A stretch of DNA of 11,448 nucleotides. It comes from an uncultured Bacilli bacterium (GTDB lineage: Bacteria; Bacillota_I; Bacilli_A; RF39; UBA660). Position 1 is the first letter of the stretch. Every line of letters begins with the position of its first letter. The notes beneath the pieces were generated by a model that was not told where the DNA came from, did no database searches, and saw only the letters and a program-made list of their open reading frames with translations. Both the position numbers and the translations under genes were made by a program. Shown piece after piece: positions 1 through 7,110 of this stretch. Where the stretch lies: the NCBI GenBank assembly GCA_949879835.1, contig CATLBU010000025.1, positions 1 through 11,448 of the forward strand, given 5' to 3'.

Positions 1-465
1 ATATTTATAAAACGATTTTTCTTTATAACAAATAGGGATTTTCCGTTTAGGATATAATGTTATCAATATATCATTGTAAATAGTTTTAAATTCTTTCCAT
101 GTCATTTTTTTGATCCCCTTTGCGGGATCTGCAATGATGAGTGTTTTTTTATTAAAATTAATTTCATAAATTACAATATAGTGTTGATAAATCTTATCTA
201 TTGTAACGTGGGCAATACAAGGTAAGATAATATTGTTATGTTCAACTTCTTCTATTTTGATGCGAATTCCTTCTGATCGAAATCCAATTGCTCTTGCTGT
301 TTCAATCAAGTGATAAGCAGTTGTACCACTTTTGTTTGTTCTACTCATTTGTCTTAATTTTTCTTTTGTCATATTTCCTTTATAGAATCTAATAATCATA
401 AGTAGTGAAGCAATCGCACAATCTTTTAAATCATCTTGTTTTACAAATGGATATTTTTTTCTCAT
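1..465 (-). CDS. C39 peptidase domain protein, probably N-terminus of a peptidase-containing ABC exporter (partial, runs off the left edge)
   Basis: Reading the minus strand from ATG at 465-463 gives 155 codons open to base 1, so the 3' end is missing. The visible part is a full C39 cysteine peptidase domain: oxyanion Gln10, nucleophile Cys16 in KDCAIAS, His95 in HYIVIYE and Asp113 in DPAKG, with the spacing usual for bacteriocin or lantibiotic exporters. Family knowledge: such domains cut leader peptides after a double glycine and are normally fused to an ABC transporter membrane and ATPase part. That part would lie beyond the window, since residues 140-155 look like the linker. The start is supported by AAGGAGG (471-477, minus strand) 5 bases upstream. 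No double-glycine precursor peptide was found in the window, so the cargo is unknown. A stand-alone C39 protein is the alternative. The peptidase call is firm; the exporter fusion is inferred. Confidence 0.85.
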   Translation of the reverse strand, partial: MRKKYPFVKQDDLKDCAIASLLMIIRFYKGNMTKEKLRQMSRTNKSGTTAYHLIETARAIGFRSEGIRIKIEEVEHNNIILPCIAHVTIDKIYQHYIVIYEINFNKKTLIIADPAKGIKKMTWKEFKTIYNDILITLYPKRKIPICYKEKSFYKY

Positions 466-686
466 TGTTACCTCCTTGCTTCTAACTTACTGTTTAGATA
501 GAAATGATTCCTGCAAGTAATGATATCTATCACAAAAATGCGATTTTTGATTACAATTAATGGATTCAGATTTTTATATGTATACCCATTTACTTAAAAG
601 GAAACTGTAAAGTTTTATTTTTTTCTTGTTTAAAAATAGGATATCTAATAAGAAAATGTTATAATAATAATAGGAGTTGATGATAT
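466..686. other. Divergent intergenic region between the C39 gene and deoD
   Basis: These 221 bases separate two divergently transcribed genes. They hold the C39 ribosome binding site at 471-477, two small inverted repeats and the deoD promoter and ribosome binding site. The inverted repeats are TGATA-tc-TATCA (521-532) and CAAAAA-tgcga-TTTTTG (533-549), directly adjacent. They lie about 55-85 bases upstream of the C39 start and could be an operator or a hairpin in its leader. I found no convincing -35/-10 pair for the C39 gene and no small ORF resembling a double-glycine leader peptide. Confidence 0.4.
637..665 (+). promoter_or_regulatory. Probable deoD promoter (extended -10)
   Basis: A perfect TATAAT at 660-665 is preceded by TG at 657-658, an extended -10. 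The matching -35 position (637-642, TAGGAT) is poor, as is tolerated with an extended -10. The -10 ends 21 bases before the deoD ATG, leaving room for AGGAG at 672-676. Confidence 0.55.
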
Positions 687-1394
687 ATGACAGCACATAT
701 AGAAGCAAAAAAAGAGGAAATTGCTGAGATTGTAATCATGCCAGGAGATCCTCTTCGAGCAAAATTTATTGCCGAAACTTATTTAAAAGATGTAAAACTA
801 GTAAATCAAATTCGAAACATGTATGCTTATACAGGATATTATCATGATAAGAAATTAACCATTATGGCATCTGGAATGGGAATGCCAAGCATTGGAATAT
901 ATTCCTATGAATTATATAAATTTTATGATGTAAAAACAATTATCCGGGTAGGAACTGCAGGATCTTACTCGAAAGATTTAAATTTATATGATTTAGTTCT
1001 TGTAAATGCTAGTTATTCTGATTCAAGTTACGCAAAAGTCCAAAACAAAAACGAAGAAGATACAATTGAGGCATCATTTTCTACAAATTTATACATAACA
1101 CAGACTGCAGAAGAAAAAAATTTCCATGTAAGTATAGGAAATGTGTATTCTACAGATGTATTTTATAAAGAAAATGATAACTTTAAAAGAATCATTCAAG
1201 AAAAAGGTTGTGGTGCCTGCGAGATGGAATCTTTCGCACTCTTTCATAATGCAAAAACACTTGGAAAGAATGCAGCCTGTTTACTAACAATTTCAGATAG
1301 TCTGGTAACAGGAGAAGAAACCACCCCAGAGGAAAGACAAACAGCCTTCATTGAAATGATTGAACTAGCCTTAGATTCTAGTTTAAAGATGTAG
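687..1394 (+). CDS. deoD: Purine nucleoside phosphorylase, DeoD type
   Basis: This cytoplasmic enzyme of purine salvage reversibly splits purine (deoxy)nucleosides with phosphate into free base and (deoxy)ribose-1-phosphate. The 235 residues are the usual length of the hexameric DeoD family and align with the E. coli enzyme almost without gaps. The visible active-site residues keep the E. coli numbering: His4, Gly20 and Arg24 in MPGDPLRAKF, Arg43, Arg87, the E179-M180-E181 ribose-binding triplet, Ser203-Asp204 with the catalytic acid, and Arg217. Position 90 is Thr instead of the usual Ser, a conservative change. The ATG at 687 is supported by AGGAG ten bases upstream and by the standard N-terminal spacing to His4. 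It has its own promoter and is not obviously in an operon with the M16 genes 85 bases downstream. No purine riboswitch is visible upstream. Confidence 0.96.
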   Translation: MTAHIEAKKEEIAEIVIMPGDPLRAKFIAETYLKDVKLVNQIRNMYAYTGYYHDKKLTIMASGMGMPSIGIYSYELYKFYDVKTIIRVGTAGSYSKDLNLYDLVLVNASYSDSSYAKVQNKNEEDTIEASFSTNLYITQTAEEKNFHVSIGNVYSTDVFYKENDNFKRIIQEKGCGACEMESFALFHNAKTLGKNAACLLTISDSLVTGEETTPEERQTAFIEMIELALDSSLKM

Positions 1395-1396
1395 TG

Positions 1397-1425
1397 TTAT
1401 AAAAATAGAAAATAAATGATATAAA
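1397..1425 (+). promoter_or_regulatory. Candidate promoter of the M16 peptidase pair
   Basis: TGA-TATAAA (1417-1425) reads as an extended -10, with a weak TTATAA at the -35 position (1397-1402) and a 17-base spacer. A second TGT-TATAAA occurs at 1395-1403. The region is so AT-rich that such matches arise by chance. Because deoD has no clear terminator, read-through transcription is also possible. Confidence 0.3.
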
Positions 1426-1479
1426 AAGAAAATTCGAATAAAATAAAATATAAAGCCATAATAAAAAAGAGGTGAAAAC

Positions 1480-2763
1480 ATGGAATATTCAAAACATCAT
1501 ATGAACCGTTATCGTATCCATTTCGTTCAAACAGATAAATTTAAAACGATTAACGTCAAAATTAATTTTAAAAGAAAAGTAGAAAAAGATGAAATTACGA
1601 TTCGTAGATTCTTAAGTTCTATATTATTGAATTCTAGTTCTAAATTTAAAAGTGAAAGGGAGTTAAATATAGAAGTAGAAAATTTATATAATATAGGGAT
1701 CCAATCCAATGTTAGTCGAAGTGGAAAGTATAGTATCTTATCCTTTTCGATGAATTTATTAAATGAAAAATATACCGAAGAAGGTATGTTTCAAAAGTCA
1801 TTTGATTTTTTGAAGGAGTTGTTATTTTATCCAAATATAGAAAACAAACAGTTCTCTCAAGATAGTTTTGATTTTATAAAACAATCTATCAAAGAAGAAA
1901 TCGAGAGCTTTAAAGATAATCCAAATCGTTATAGTAAACATCGCTTATTTGAAGAAACTAGTCCAGAATCTATCTTATCTTATCCGTATTCTGGTACTTT
2001 GGAACAACTTGAAAATATTACACCAGAGAATTTATATGAATACTATCAATCTGTAATAGAAGAAGATATGCTAGATATCTTTATTATTGGCGATGTTGAA
2101 GAAGAAAAGATAAAATCTGTTATCGAAAATATGATTCCTTTTTATGAACGTAATATTGAAACTGAAAGACATGATTTAAGAAATATAGAAAATAGAGAGA
2201 AAGAAAAAATTGTTACAGAAGAAGGAAATTATAATCAAAGTAATTTAGCCATCTCTCTAAACCTTTCACCACTAACTGACTTTGAAAAACAATATGTTTT
2301 GCAAATTTTTAATTTTATTTTTGGTGGTGGAAGTGAATCCAAGTTATTTCAAATTGTAAGAGAAAAAAACTCTCTTTGCTATTCTATTGGGGCAAGTTCT
2401 ATGTTACTAGATCACTTAGTAATTGTTACAGCAGGAATTGATTCTAAAAGTTTTTCCAAGGCAACCGAACTCATTAAACAATGTTTAGAAGACATGAAAG
2501 AGGGAAATTTTAATGAAGAAGATATTGAAAAAGCCAAAACAACTTATATCAATGGATGTCAACAAATTTTAGATTCTCCAATATCTATTTTAAATAATTT
2601 TATCTCTAAAGAGTATTTAAATTTAGATTTAGTAGAAGAAAAAATGAAGCAAATTCAAAAGGTAGACAAAGAGATGTTAATAAATTTAGGTCAGAAAATA
2701 AGAATTCATACCATTTATTTATTAAAAGGAGGAAACGAAAATGAAGAAGATACCTCTAACTAA
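1480..2763 (+). CDS. ymfF: M16 family peptidase-like protein, YmfF type (zinc-site-lacking partner)
   Basis: The 427-residue protein has the two-domain M16 (pitrilysin-like) layout of about 210 residues per half. The N-terminal half lacks the inverted zinc motif HxxEH: the matching region reads SILLNSSSKF. The C-terminal half contains FGGGSESKLFQIVREK with Arg294 and Tyr301, the R-Y pair that in M16B heterodimers is supplied by the non-zinc subunit to hold the substrate backbone. It overlaps the zinc-bearing ymfH by 23 bases, so the two are co-translated and probably assemble into one peptidase. No signal peptide is visible, so a cytoplasmic location is inferred. The start is supported by GAGGTGA at 1469-1475. 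Some databases spell the name YfmF and link it to EF-P modification through Bacillus gene neighbourhood; the reductase gene behind that link (ymfI) is not seen here. The substrate is unknown. Confidence 0.88.
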   Translation: MEYSKHHMNRYRIHFVQTDKFKTINVKINFKRKVEKDEITIRRFLSSILLNSSSKFKSERELNIEVENLYNIGIQSNVSRSGKYSILSFSMNLLNEKYTEEGMFQKSFDFLKELLFYPNIENKQFSQDSFDFIKQSIKEEIESFKDNPNRYSKHRLFEETSPESILSYPYSGTLEQLENITPENLYEYYQSVIEEDMLDIFIIGDVEEEKIKSVIENMIPFYERNIETERHDLRNIENREKEKIVTEEGNYNQSNLAISLNLSPLTDFEKQYVLQIFNFIFGGGSESKLFQIVREKNSLCYSIGASSMLLDHLVIVTAGIDSKSFSKATELIKQCLEDMKEGNFNEEDIEKAKTTYINGCQQILDSPISILNNFISKEYLNLDLVEEKMKQIQKVDKEMLINLGQKIRIHTIYLLKGGNENEEDTSN

Positions 2764-4012
2764 ATTAGAAACAGATATCTATACTGAAAAATTAGAAAAT
2801 GGACTAGAGATATTTGTTGCACCTAAAAAAAATGTCAATAACATTTATGCTACATTTACAACAAAATTTGGTTCACGTACCAACGAATTTATTCCCTTTG
2901 GAGAAAAAGATTATATAAAAGTACCAGAGGGAATCGCCCATTTTTTAGAACATAAAGCATTTGAACAAGAAGATGGTGTGGATCCTTTTACCTTATTTTC
3001 AAAAAATGGTGCAGATTCTAATGCTTCAACAGACCGTTTTAAAACAACCTATTTATTTGCAGGCGCTACAAATTTTAAGCAAAATATGAACTGCTTATTA
3101 GATTTTGTCCAAGCACCATATTTTACAGATGAGAACGTTGAAAAAGAAAAAGGAATTATTGAACAAGAAATAGAAATGTATAAAGATCAACCGTTTCGTG
3201 AAGGATATGATCGAATTATTTACAATTCCTTTGTAAAAAATCCAATTCGATATACAGTAGGTGGTAGTGTAGATAGTATTTATAAAATTACTAAGGAACA
3301 ACTTTATCAATGTTATCAAACTTTTTATAATCCAAATAATATGTTTGTTGTGGTAACTGGAAAAGTGAAACCAAAAGAAGTAATTGAAATCATAAAAGAA
3401 AATCAGCAAAATAAAAAATTAAAGAAAATGGCAGAAATTAAAGTACAAGAATATTCTGAACCTGATCATGTTGCAAAAGAAAAAGATGAAATTAAAATGA
3501 ATGTAACGATTCCAAAAATGTTTCTATCTTATAAATTTAATATTCAAGAAATTACAGACGACTTTGATTTAAATTATTACTTTTCTATTTATACAGATTT
3601 AAAATTCGGACCTACATCAGCGTTGTCAGAACGTTTAAAACAGAAAAAAATAATGACTACAGATATTGATTTTTCATTAATAAAAGTTGATAATCATCTA
3701 TTAATTGTATTTGACTGCGAAACAGAAAATACAGAACAAGTAATTAACATTATCAAACAAGAATTTAGTAAAAATGATATTAAAGAGGAAGAATTTAATC
3801 GAAAGAAAAAAGCGATTCTTGCAGCTTGTGTATATATGAGTGATAATATTTATAGTTTAAATAATAAAATCACTAATGATATCATTTATTTTAATCAAGT
3901 AAATACAGATATGTATAATCGTATTAAAAACTTAGAATATGAAAAGTTAAATGATATCATTAATCATTTAGATTTTTCAAATTATGCGAGTGTCATTGTG
4001 AACCCTAAATAA
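2741..4012 (+). CDS. ymfH: M16 family zinc peptidase, YmfH type (catalytic partner)
   Basis: The 423-residue protein is the zinc-binding member of the pair. The inverted zinc motif is His67-Phe-Leu-Glu70-His71, preceded by PEGIA, as in mitochondrial processing peptidase and YmfH. Glu143 in IIEQEIEMYKDQP stands about 72 residues later, where the third zinc ligand is expected. The C-terminal half carries FGPTSALSERLKQKK, the degenerate second M16 domain. Length and layout are typical. Its start lies inside ymfF (23-base overlap), with AAAGGAGG at 2725-2732 within the ymfF reading frame, so coupled translation is likely. Family knowledge: M16B enzymes degrade or process short unfolded peptides inside a closed chamber formed by two subunits. 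The substrate here is unknown. The gene ends at a hairpin terminator that overlaps its stop codon. Confidence 0.92.
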   Translation: MKKIPLTKLETDIYTEKLENGLEIFVAPKKNVNNIYATFTTKFGSRTNEFIPFGEKDYIKVPEGIAHFLEHKAFEQEDGVDPFTLFSKNGADSNASTDRFKTTYLFAGATNFKQNMNCLLDFVQAPYFTDENVEKEKGIIEQEIEMYKDQPFREGYDRIIYNSFVKNPIRYTVGGSVDSIYKITKEQLYQCYQTFYNPNNMFVVVTGKVKPKEVIEIIKENQQNKKLKKMAEIKVQEYSEPDHVAKEKDEIKMNVTIPKMFLSYKFNIQEITDDFDLNYYFSIYTDLKFGPTSALSERLKQKKIMTTDIDFSLIKVDNHLLIVFDCETENTEQVINIIKQEFSKNDIKEEEFNRKKKAILAACVYMSDNIYSLNNKITNDIIYFNQVNTDMYNRIKNLEYEKLNDIINHLDFSNYASVIVNPK

Positions 4013-4033
4013 CCATCATAAAGATGGTTTTTT
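4011..4033 (+). terminator. Intrinsic terminator after ymfH
   Basis: AACCATC (4011-4017) pairs with GATGGTT (4023-4029) around a 5-base loop, and the Ts continue to 4033. The stem begins within the ymfH TAA codon. It separates the M16 operon from the promoter of the prepilin gene, which starts two bases later. Confidence 0.7.
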
Positions 4034-4034
4034 C

Positions 4035-4063
4035 TTGAAAAAAAAAAAGAGGTATGTTATGAT
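4035..4063 (+). promoter_or_regulatory. Promoter of the prepilin-adhesin gene, with an A11 tract in the spacer
   Basis: TTGAAA (4035-4040) and TATGAT (4058-4063) are separated by exactly 17 bases, and TG at 4055-4056 adds an extended -10. Eleven consecutive As (4038-4048) run from the end of the -35 box into the spacer. A gain or loss of one A would change the -35/-10 distance. Confidence 0.75.
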
Positions 4064-4090
4064 GATACTAGTATAGAGGTGAGCTATAAA

Positions 4091-7039
4091 ATGAGAAGAA
4101 GAGGATTCACATTAGCGGAATTACTGGCAACCATAGTAATATTGGGAATTATAACAGCAATTACCGTTCCAATTGTAATCAATCAAGTCGATAACTATAA
4201 AAAAAAGATGTGTGTTACCCAATACGATAATATTTTAAATGCGGCAAGAGCATATGCATCTGATCATATTCAAGAATTATCCAATAGTAATACAATTACT
4301 TTAGAAACCTTAACGAAAGGTGGTTACATAGACGGGAATAATTTGAAAGATGTTATCTCAGAAGAAAAGATTAGTCCAGATTTAAAAATTCAAATTATCA
4401 AAGTAGGAAAAAAGTATAAATGTTATATTGTTGATAATGATGCAATGGGATGTGGAGATGAATATAAAGATCTTTACGATTCATCAGAACCAACAGCTGA
4501 AATAGAGGTAGTTTCTGTAGGAATTAATGATATTACCGTAAAAGGAATTTGTACAGATCCAGATAGTGGAATTTCTAAATACGAATTTAGCCTAGATAAT
4601 GTCAATTGGGTTAGTAATAAGAATAAACCTTTAAAAAATACTTATACGTTTAAAGATTTAGCCCCAAATACAAATTATACCTTATATGTAAGATGTAGTA
4701 ATGGTATGAGTGCTAAAACAAAGGGGCATACAGATAAAACGACAAAGGAATTACCAACTCCAACTATAATTGTACCAGATGGGTGGGCAAAAGAAAAAAC
4801 GGTAACTATTACCGCTGATAGTGGTTATAAACTAGAGTATATCAAAAATAGTGAGAATCCTGTTAATGTTGATAAAAATACTGCGACTGTTAAATTTACA
4901 GAAGATGGAACCATCAAAGCAAGAATTAGACAAGGAACGCATTATGGTAACTACATAGAAAAAACAGTAGATAAAATTGATGAGACCCCACCTACAACAA
5001 CAGAGCCAACTATAACAAAAACAACAAAAACAATTACAATCACAAACCATCAAACAGATTCAAAAAGTGGAATCAAGAAAGTAGAATATGGATATAAAAA
5101 ATCTAGTGAAGCTGAAAGTGCTTGGAAATGGCAAGATAATAATGTTATTACAGGGCTTACTGCAGGGGGAAAATATGATATTAAAACAAGAGCAACTGAT
5201 AATGTAGGTTGGACTTCAACCTCTGAAAAAGTAGAAGTAACCTTAGCATCATTAAGTGAAGCCACCTTTGCTATCAATCCTGGAAATAATGATTGGGCAT
5301 CTTCAAAAAATGTTACAATTACTTATAAAGAAACTGGTGGAGATGTCTCGGAATACTATTTTAAAACAACGGTAAATACAACCAGTAATGTAGCGGTAGC
5401 AGCTTGTGGAACGTCAACTACAGCATGTAGTGGAAGTACAACAAATATTAAAGCAAATACATGGTATAAAACAACCAGTAAAAATCCAATAATATCCTTT
5501 ACATCAAATGGAACAATTATAGCTAGAACTACAGATGGAACCAACTATAAAGATACATCTCCATTTGAGGTAAAGAAAATTGATTCACAAAATCCTTATG
5601 CAACTACTAATCAAGTAAAAGTTTATGTAGATGCGGCAACTATTAAAATAGATGCTAAAGATACAGAGTCAGGAATTGCTAGTGTAGTATGTGAATATGC
5701 GAAAGGAGAAGTCACAGAAAATTATCAAAATAAAGTGACGGGAGACATTACAGGATGTTTGATAGATGGATTACAAGCAAATCAGAAATATTCTTATAAT
5801 GTCATAATTACTGATAATGTAGGAAATCAAAATAAAACCCAGGCAGTAGAAGGAACATTTACTACTCCAGATTTAAATAAACCAATTTTTACAACTACTG
5901 GGATTGGAACAATTAGTGGAAGTAATTATATGACTGGAGAAACAATAAAAATCACTTATGATTCATCCAATATATATTCACAAACAACAAGTACTTATTA
6001 TTTTAGAGCAGAATCCTCAGCCACTAGTAGTGTTGCAGTAGCATCTTGCGGTAATTCAACAACTCCAGAGACTGCTACTTGTAGTGGAAGTACAACAAAC
6101 ATTGCTGCAGATACATGGTATAAAACTACAAGTCAAGTACCACAATTAACTTTTACAAAAGAGAATGTTAAACTTGTTGCACGAATTGCAAACCGAACGG
6201 ACACAAAAGTAGATAGTACTTTTACTAGTAAATATATTACAGGAACAAGTATAAATGATTATGAAAAAAGTAGTCTGATAGCTCATTTAGATGGATTAAA
6301 TAACACAAATTCTAGTACATGGACGAATTTAGCAAATAACACTACAGCTCCAGTAGCAACAACAGGTGGATGGCAAAACGGTCAAAAGGTATGTGGAGCC
6401 TATGATCCAAATAGAGGCTGTCTAATGTGGGAAAATTTAAATGGTGCTTTATACTTTGATGGTGTGGATGATTATTTGCCTTTCGATTTTATAAAGAATA
6501 AAAATAATTTTACAATAGAAATTGTATATAAACCTATAGATCTTAGTAATGCTTCATCACAATATCAAGTTATTAGTAGTGTGGAAGGTGCTGGAGTTGT
6601 AATTGGAGGAAATGGATTTGGTTCAGCCAATATAGGGAATAGTTATCATGATGATGTGACCTTTACCACTCCTTCAACATTAAATAAAGTAAATTATCGT
6701 GCGTTATCTATTGAGTATACTTTTACAGTTTTAGATAGAGATACGTATGGAAATTTCATAACACAAAGTTTAACAAATTTCAATTTATATTCAGGAGAGA
6801 ATACAACTTCTACTAATAAATTTGTAAGCGTTCATAGTTATCCAGGACAAAATTATAATGACTCTGAAGCACCATTAGTACTAGGGTGTAATCCTGCTGA
6901 TAGAAATGTTAGTAATGTTTGTAGAGATGGAAACTTCTTTAAAGGATATATATATGCAGTAAGAATTCATGATAAAGCATTAACAGATCAGCAAATCGCT
7001 AAAAATGCATTTATTGATAGAAAGAGATATGGGTTTTAA
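4091..7039 (+). CDS. Large type IV prepilin-like surface protein with FN3/Ig-like modules and C-terminal LamG-like domain
   Basis: The 982-residue protein starts MRRRGFTLAELLATIVILG: a type III (prepilin) signal with a basic head, predicted cleavage after Gly5, and mature Phe1 and Glu5 followed by a hydrophobic helix to about residue 30. Residues 30-115 resemble a small pilin head. Beta-rich modules follow: FN3/Ig-like units near 133-218, 302-386 and 504-593, each with a GI(S/K/A) strand and a (T/N)xxVG-like turn, alternate with another module near 222-301, 390-500 and 594-715. Residues 721-982 form a LamG/concanavalin-like domain (ALYFDGVDDYLPF at 786; IYAVRIHDKALTDQQIA near the end). Role inferred: export to the outer membrane face, incorporation in or tethering to a type IV pilus, and adhesion or glycan binding. 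No pilus assembly genes are in the window. ATG at 4091 is preferred to the in-frame GTG at 4079, which lies inside the AGAGGTGAG ribosome binding site. It has its own promoter and terminator. Composition is rich in Thr, Asn and Ser. Confidence 0.85.
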   Translation: MRRRGFTLAELLATIVILGIITAITVPIVINQVDNYKKKMCVTQYDNILNAARAYASDHIQELSNSNTITLETLTKGGYIDGNNLKDVISEEKISPDLKIQIIKVGKKYKCYIVDNDAMGCGDEYKDLYDSSEPTAEIEVVSVGINDITVKGICTDPDSGISKYEFSLDNVNWVSNKNKPLKNTYTFKDLAPNTNYTLYVRCSNGMSAKTKGHTDKTTKELPTPTIIVPDGWAKEKTVTITADSGYKLEYIKNSENPVNVDKNTATVKFTEDGTIKARIRQGTHYGNYIEKTVDKIDETPPTTTEPTITKTTKTITITNHQTDSKSGIKKVEYGYKKSSEAESAWKWQDNNVITGLTAGGKYDIKTRATDNVGWTSTSEKVEVTLASLSEATFAINPGNNDWASSKNVTITYKETGGDVSEYYFKTTVNTTSNVAVAACGTSTTACSGSTTNIKANTWYKTTSKNPIISFTSNGTIIARTTDGTNYKDTSPFEVKKIDSQNPYATTNQVKVYVDAATIKIDAKDTESGIASVVCEYAKGEVTENYQNKVTGDITGCLIDGLQANQKYSYNVIITDNVGNQNKTQAVEGTFTTPDLNKPIFTTTGIGTISGSNYMTGETIKITYDSSNIYSQTTSTYYFRAESSATSSVAVASCGNSTTPETATCSGSTTNIAADTWYKTTSQVPQLTFTKENVKLVARIANRTDTKVDSTFTSKYITGTSINDYEKSSLIAHLDGLNNTNSSTWTNLANNTTAPVATTGGWQNGQKVCGAYDPNRGCLMWENLNGALYFDGVDDYLPFDFIKNKNNFTIEIVYKPIDLSNASSQYQVISSVEGAGVVIGGNGFGSANIGNSYHDDVTFTTPSTLNKVNYRALSIEYTFTVLDRDTYGNFITQSLTNFNLYSGENTTSTNKFVSVHSYPGQNYNDSEAPLVLGCNPADRNVSNVCRDGNFFKGYIYAVRIHDKALTDQQIAKNAFIDRKRYGF
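5354..5542 (+). repeat. Internal protein repeat, copy 1 (prepilin-adhesin)
   Basis: Residues 422-484 begin YYFKTTVNTTSNVAVAACG and include CSGSTTNI, NTWYKTTS and a final IARTTDGT strand. This copy carries Cys439 and Cys446, which could form a disulfide. DNA identity with copy 2 is highest around 5426 (TGTAGTGGAAGTACAACAAA). Confidence 0.8.
5996..6199 (+). repeat. Internal protein repeat, copy 2 (prepilin-adhesin)
   Basis: Residues 636-703 repeat the pattern of copy 1: YYFRAESSATSSVAVASCG, then CSGSTTNI, DTWYKTTS and a final VARIANRT strand. Cys653 and Cys664 match the copy 1 cysteines, with four extra residues between them. The same 20 bases found in copy 1 recur at 6080. An older, cysteine-free relative of this module may be residues 222-301. 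Confidence 0.8.
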
Positions 7040-7050
7040 AGGTTAAAAGG

Positions 7051-7086
7051 AAAACTTATAGACAATAGACTTATAAGTTTTTTTTT
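7051..7086 (+). terminator. Intrinsic terminator after the prepilin-adhesin gene
   Basis: AAAACTTATA (7051-7060) pairs with TATAAGTTTT (7072-7081) around an 11-base loop, and a run of nine Ts extends from 7078 to 7086. It lies 11 bases after the stop codon and closes a single-gene transcript. Confidence 0.75.
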
Positions 7087-7110
7087 GATAAAATATAAAT
7101 GGTGATATTT

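Noticed and set aside
466..686. Purine riboswitch or double-glycine precursor peptide between the C39 gene and deoD
   Set aside because: No purine aptamer core or terminator is visible before deoD, and no short ORF with a GG leader was found on either strand.
1363..1383. AACTAG/CTAGTT inverted repeat at the end of deoD as a terminator
   Set aside because: The stem is only 6 pairs and no T run follows.
4079..4090. GTG start 12 bases upstream for the prepilin gene
   Set aside because: The GTG lies inside the AGAGGTGAG ribosome binding site, and ATG at 4091 gives the normal short basic prepilin head.
5050..5277. Antisense reading frames within the adhesin gene and other long genes
   Set aside because: They lack ribosome binding sites and plausible protein composition, and they lie opposite clearly coding frames.
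1..7039. C39 peptidase and prepilin-adhesin as one export system
   Set aside because: C39 cuts after double-glycine leaders, whereas the prepilin has a G-F site for an A24 prepilin peptidase. The genes are 3.6 kb apart, on opposite strands, with separate promoters.
7066..7094. TAGACT and TAAAAT with a 17-base spacer as a promoter for the TrmH-family gene
   Set aside because: It lies within the terminator hairpin and would start transcription around 7101, cutting into the ribosome binding site. The gene still needs a promoter or read-through, so this remains open but unsupported.
7099..7110. Upstream in-frame ATG for the TrmH-family gene
   Set aside because: No ribosome binding site precedes it, and GGTGAT sits correctly before ATG at 7111.
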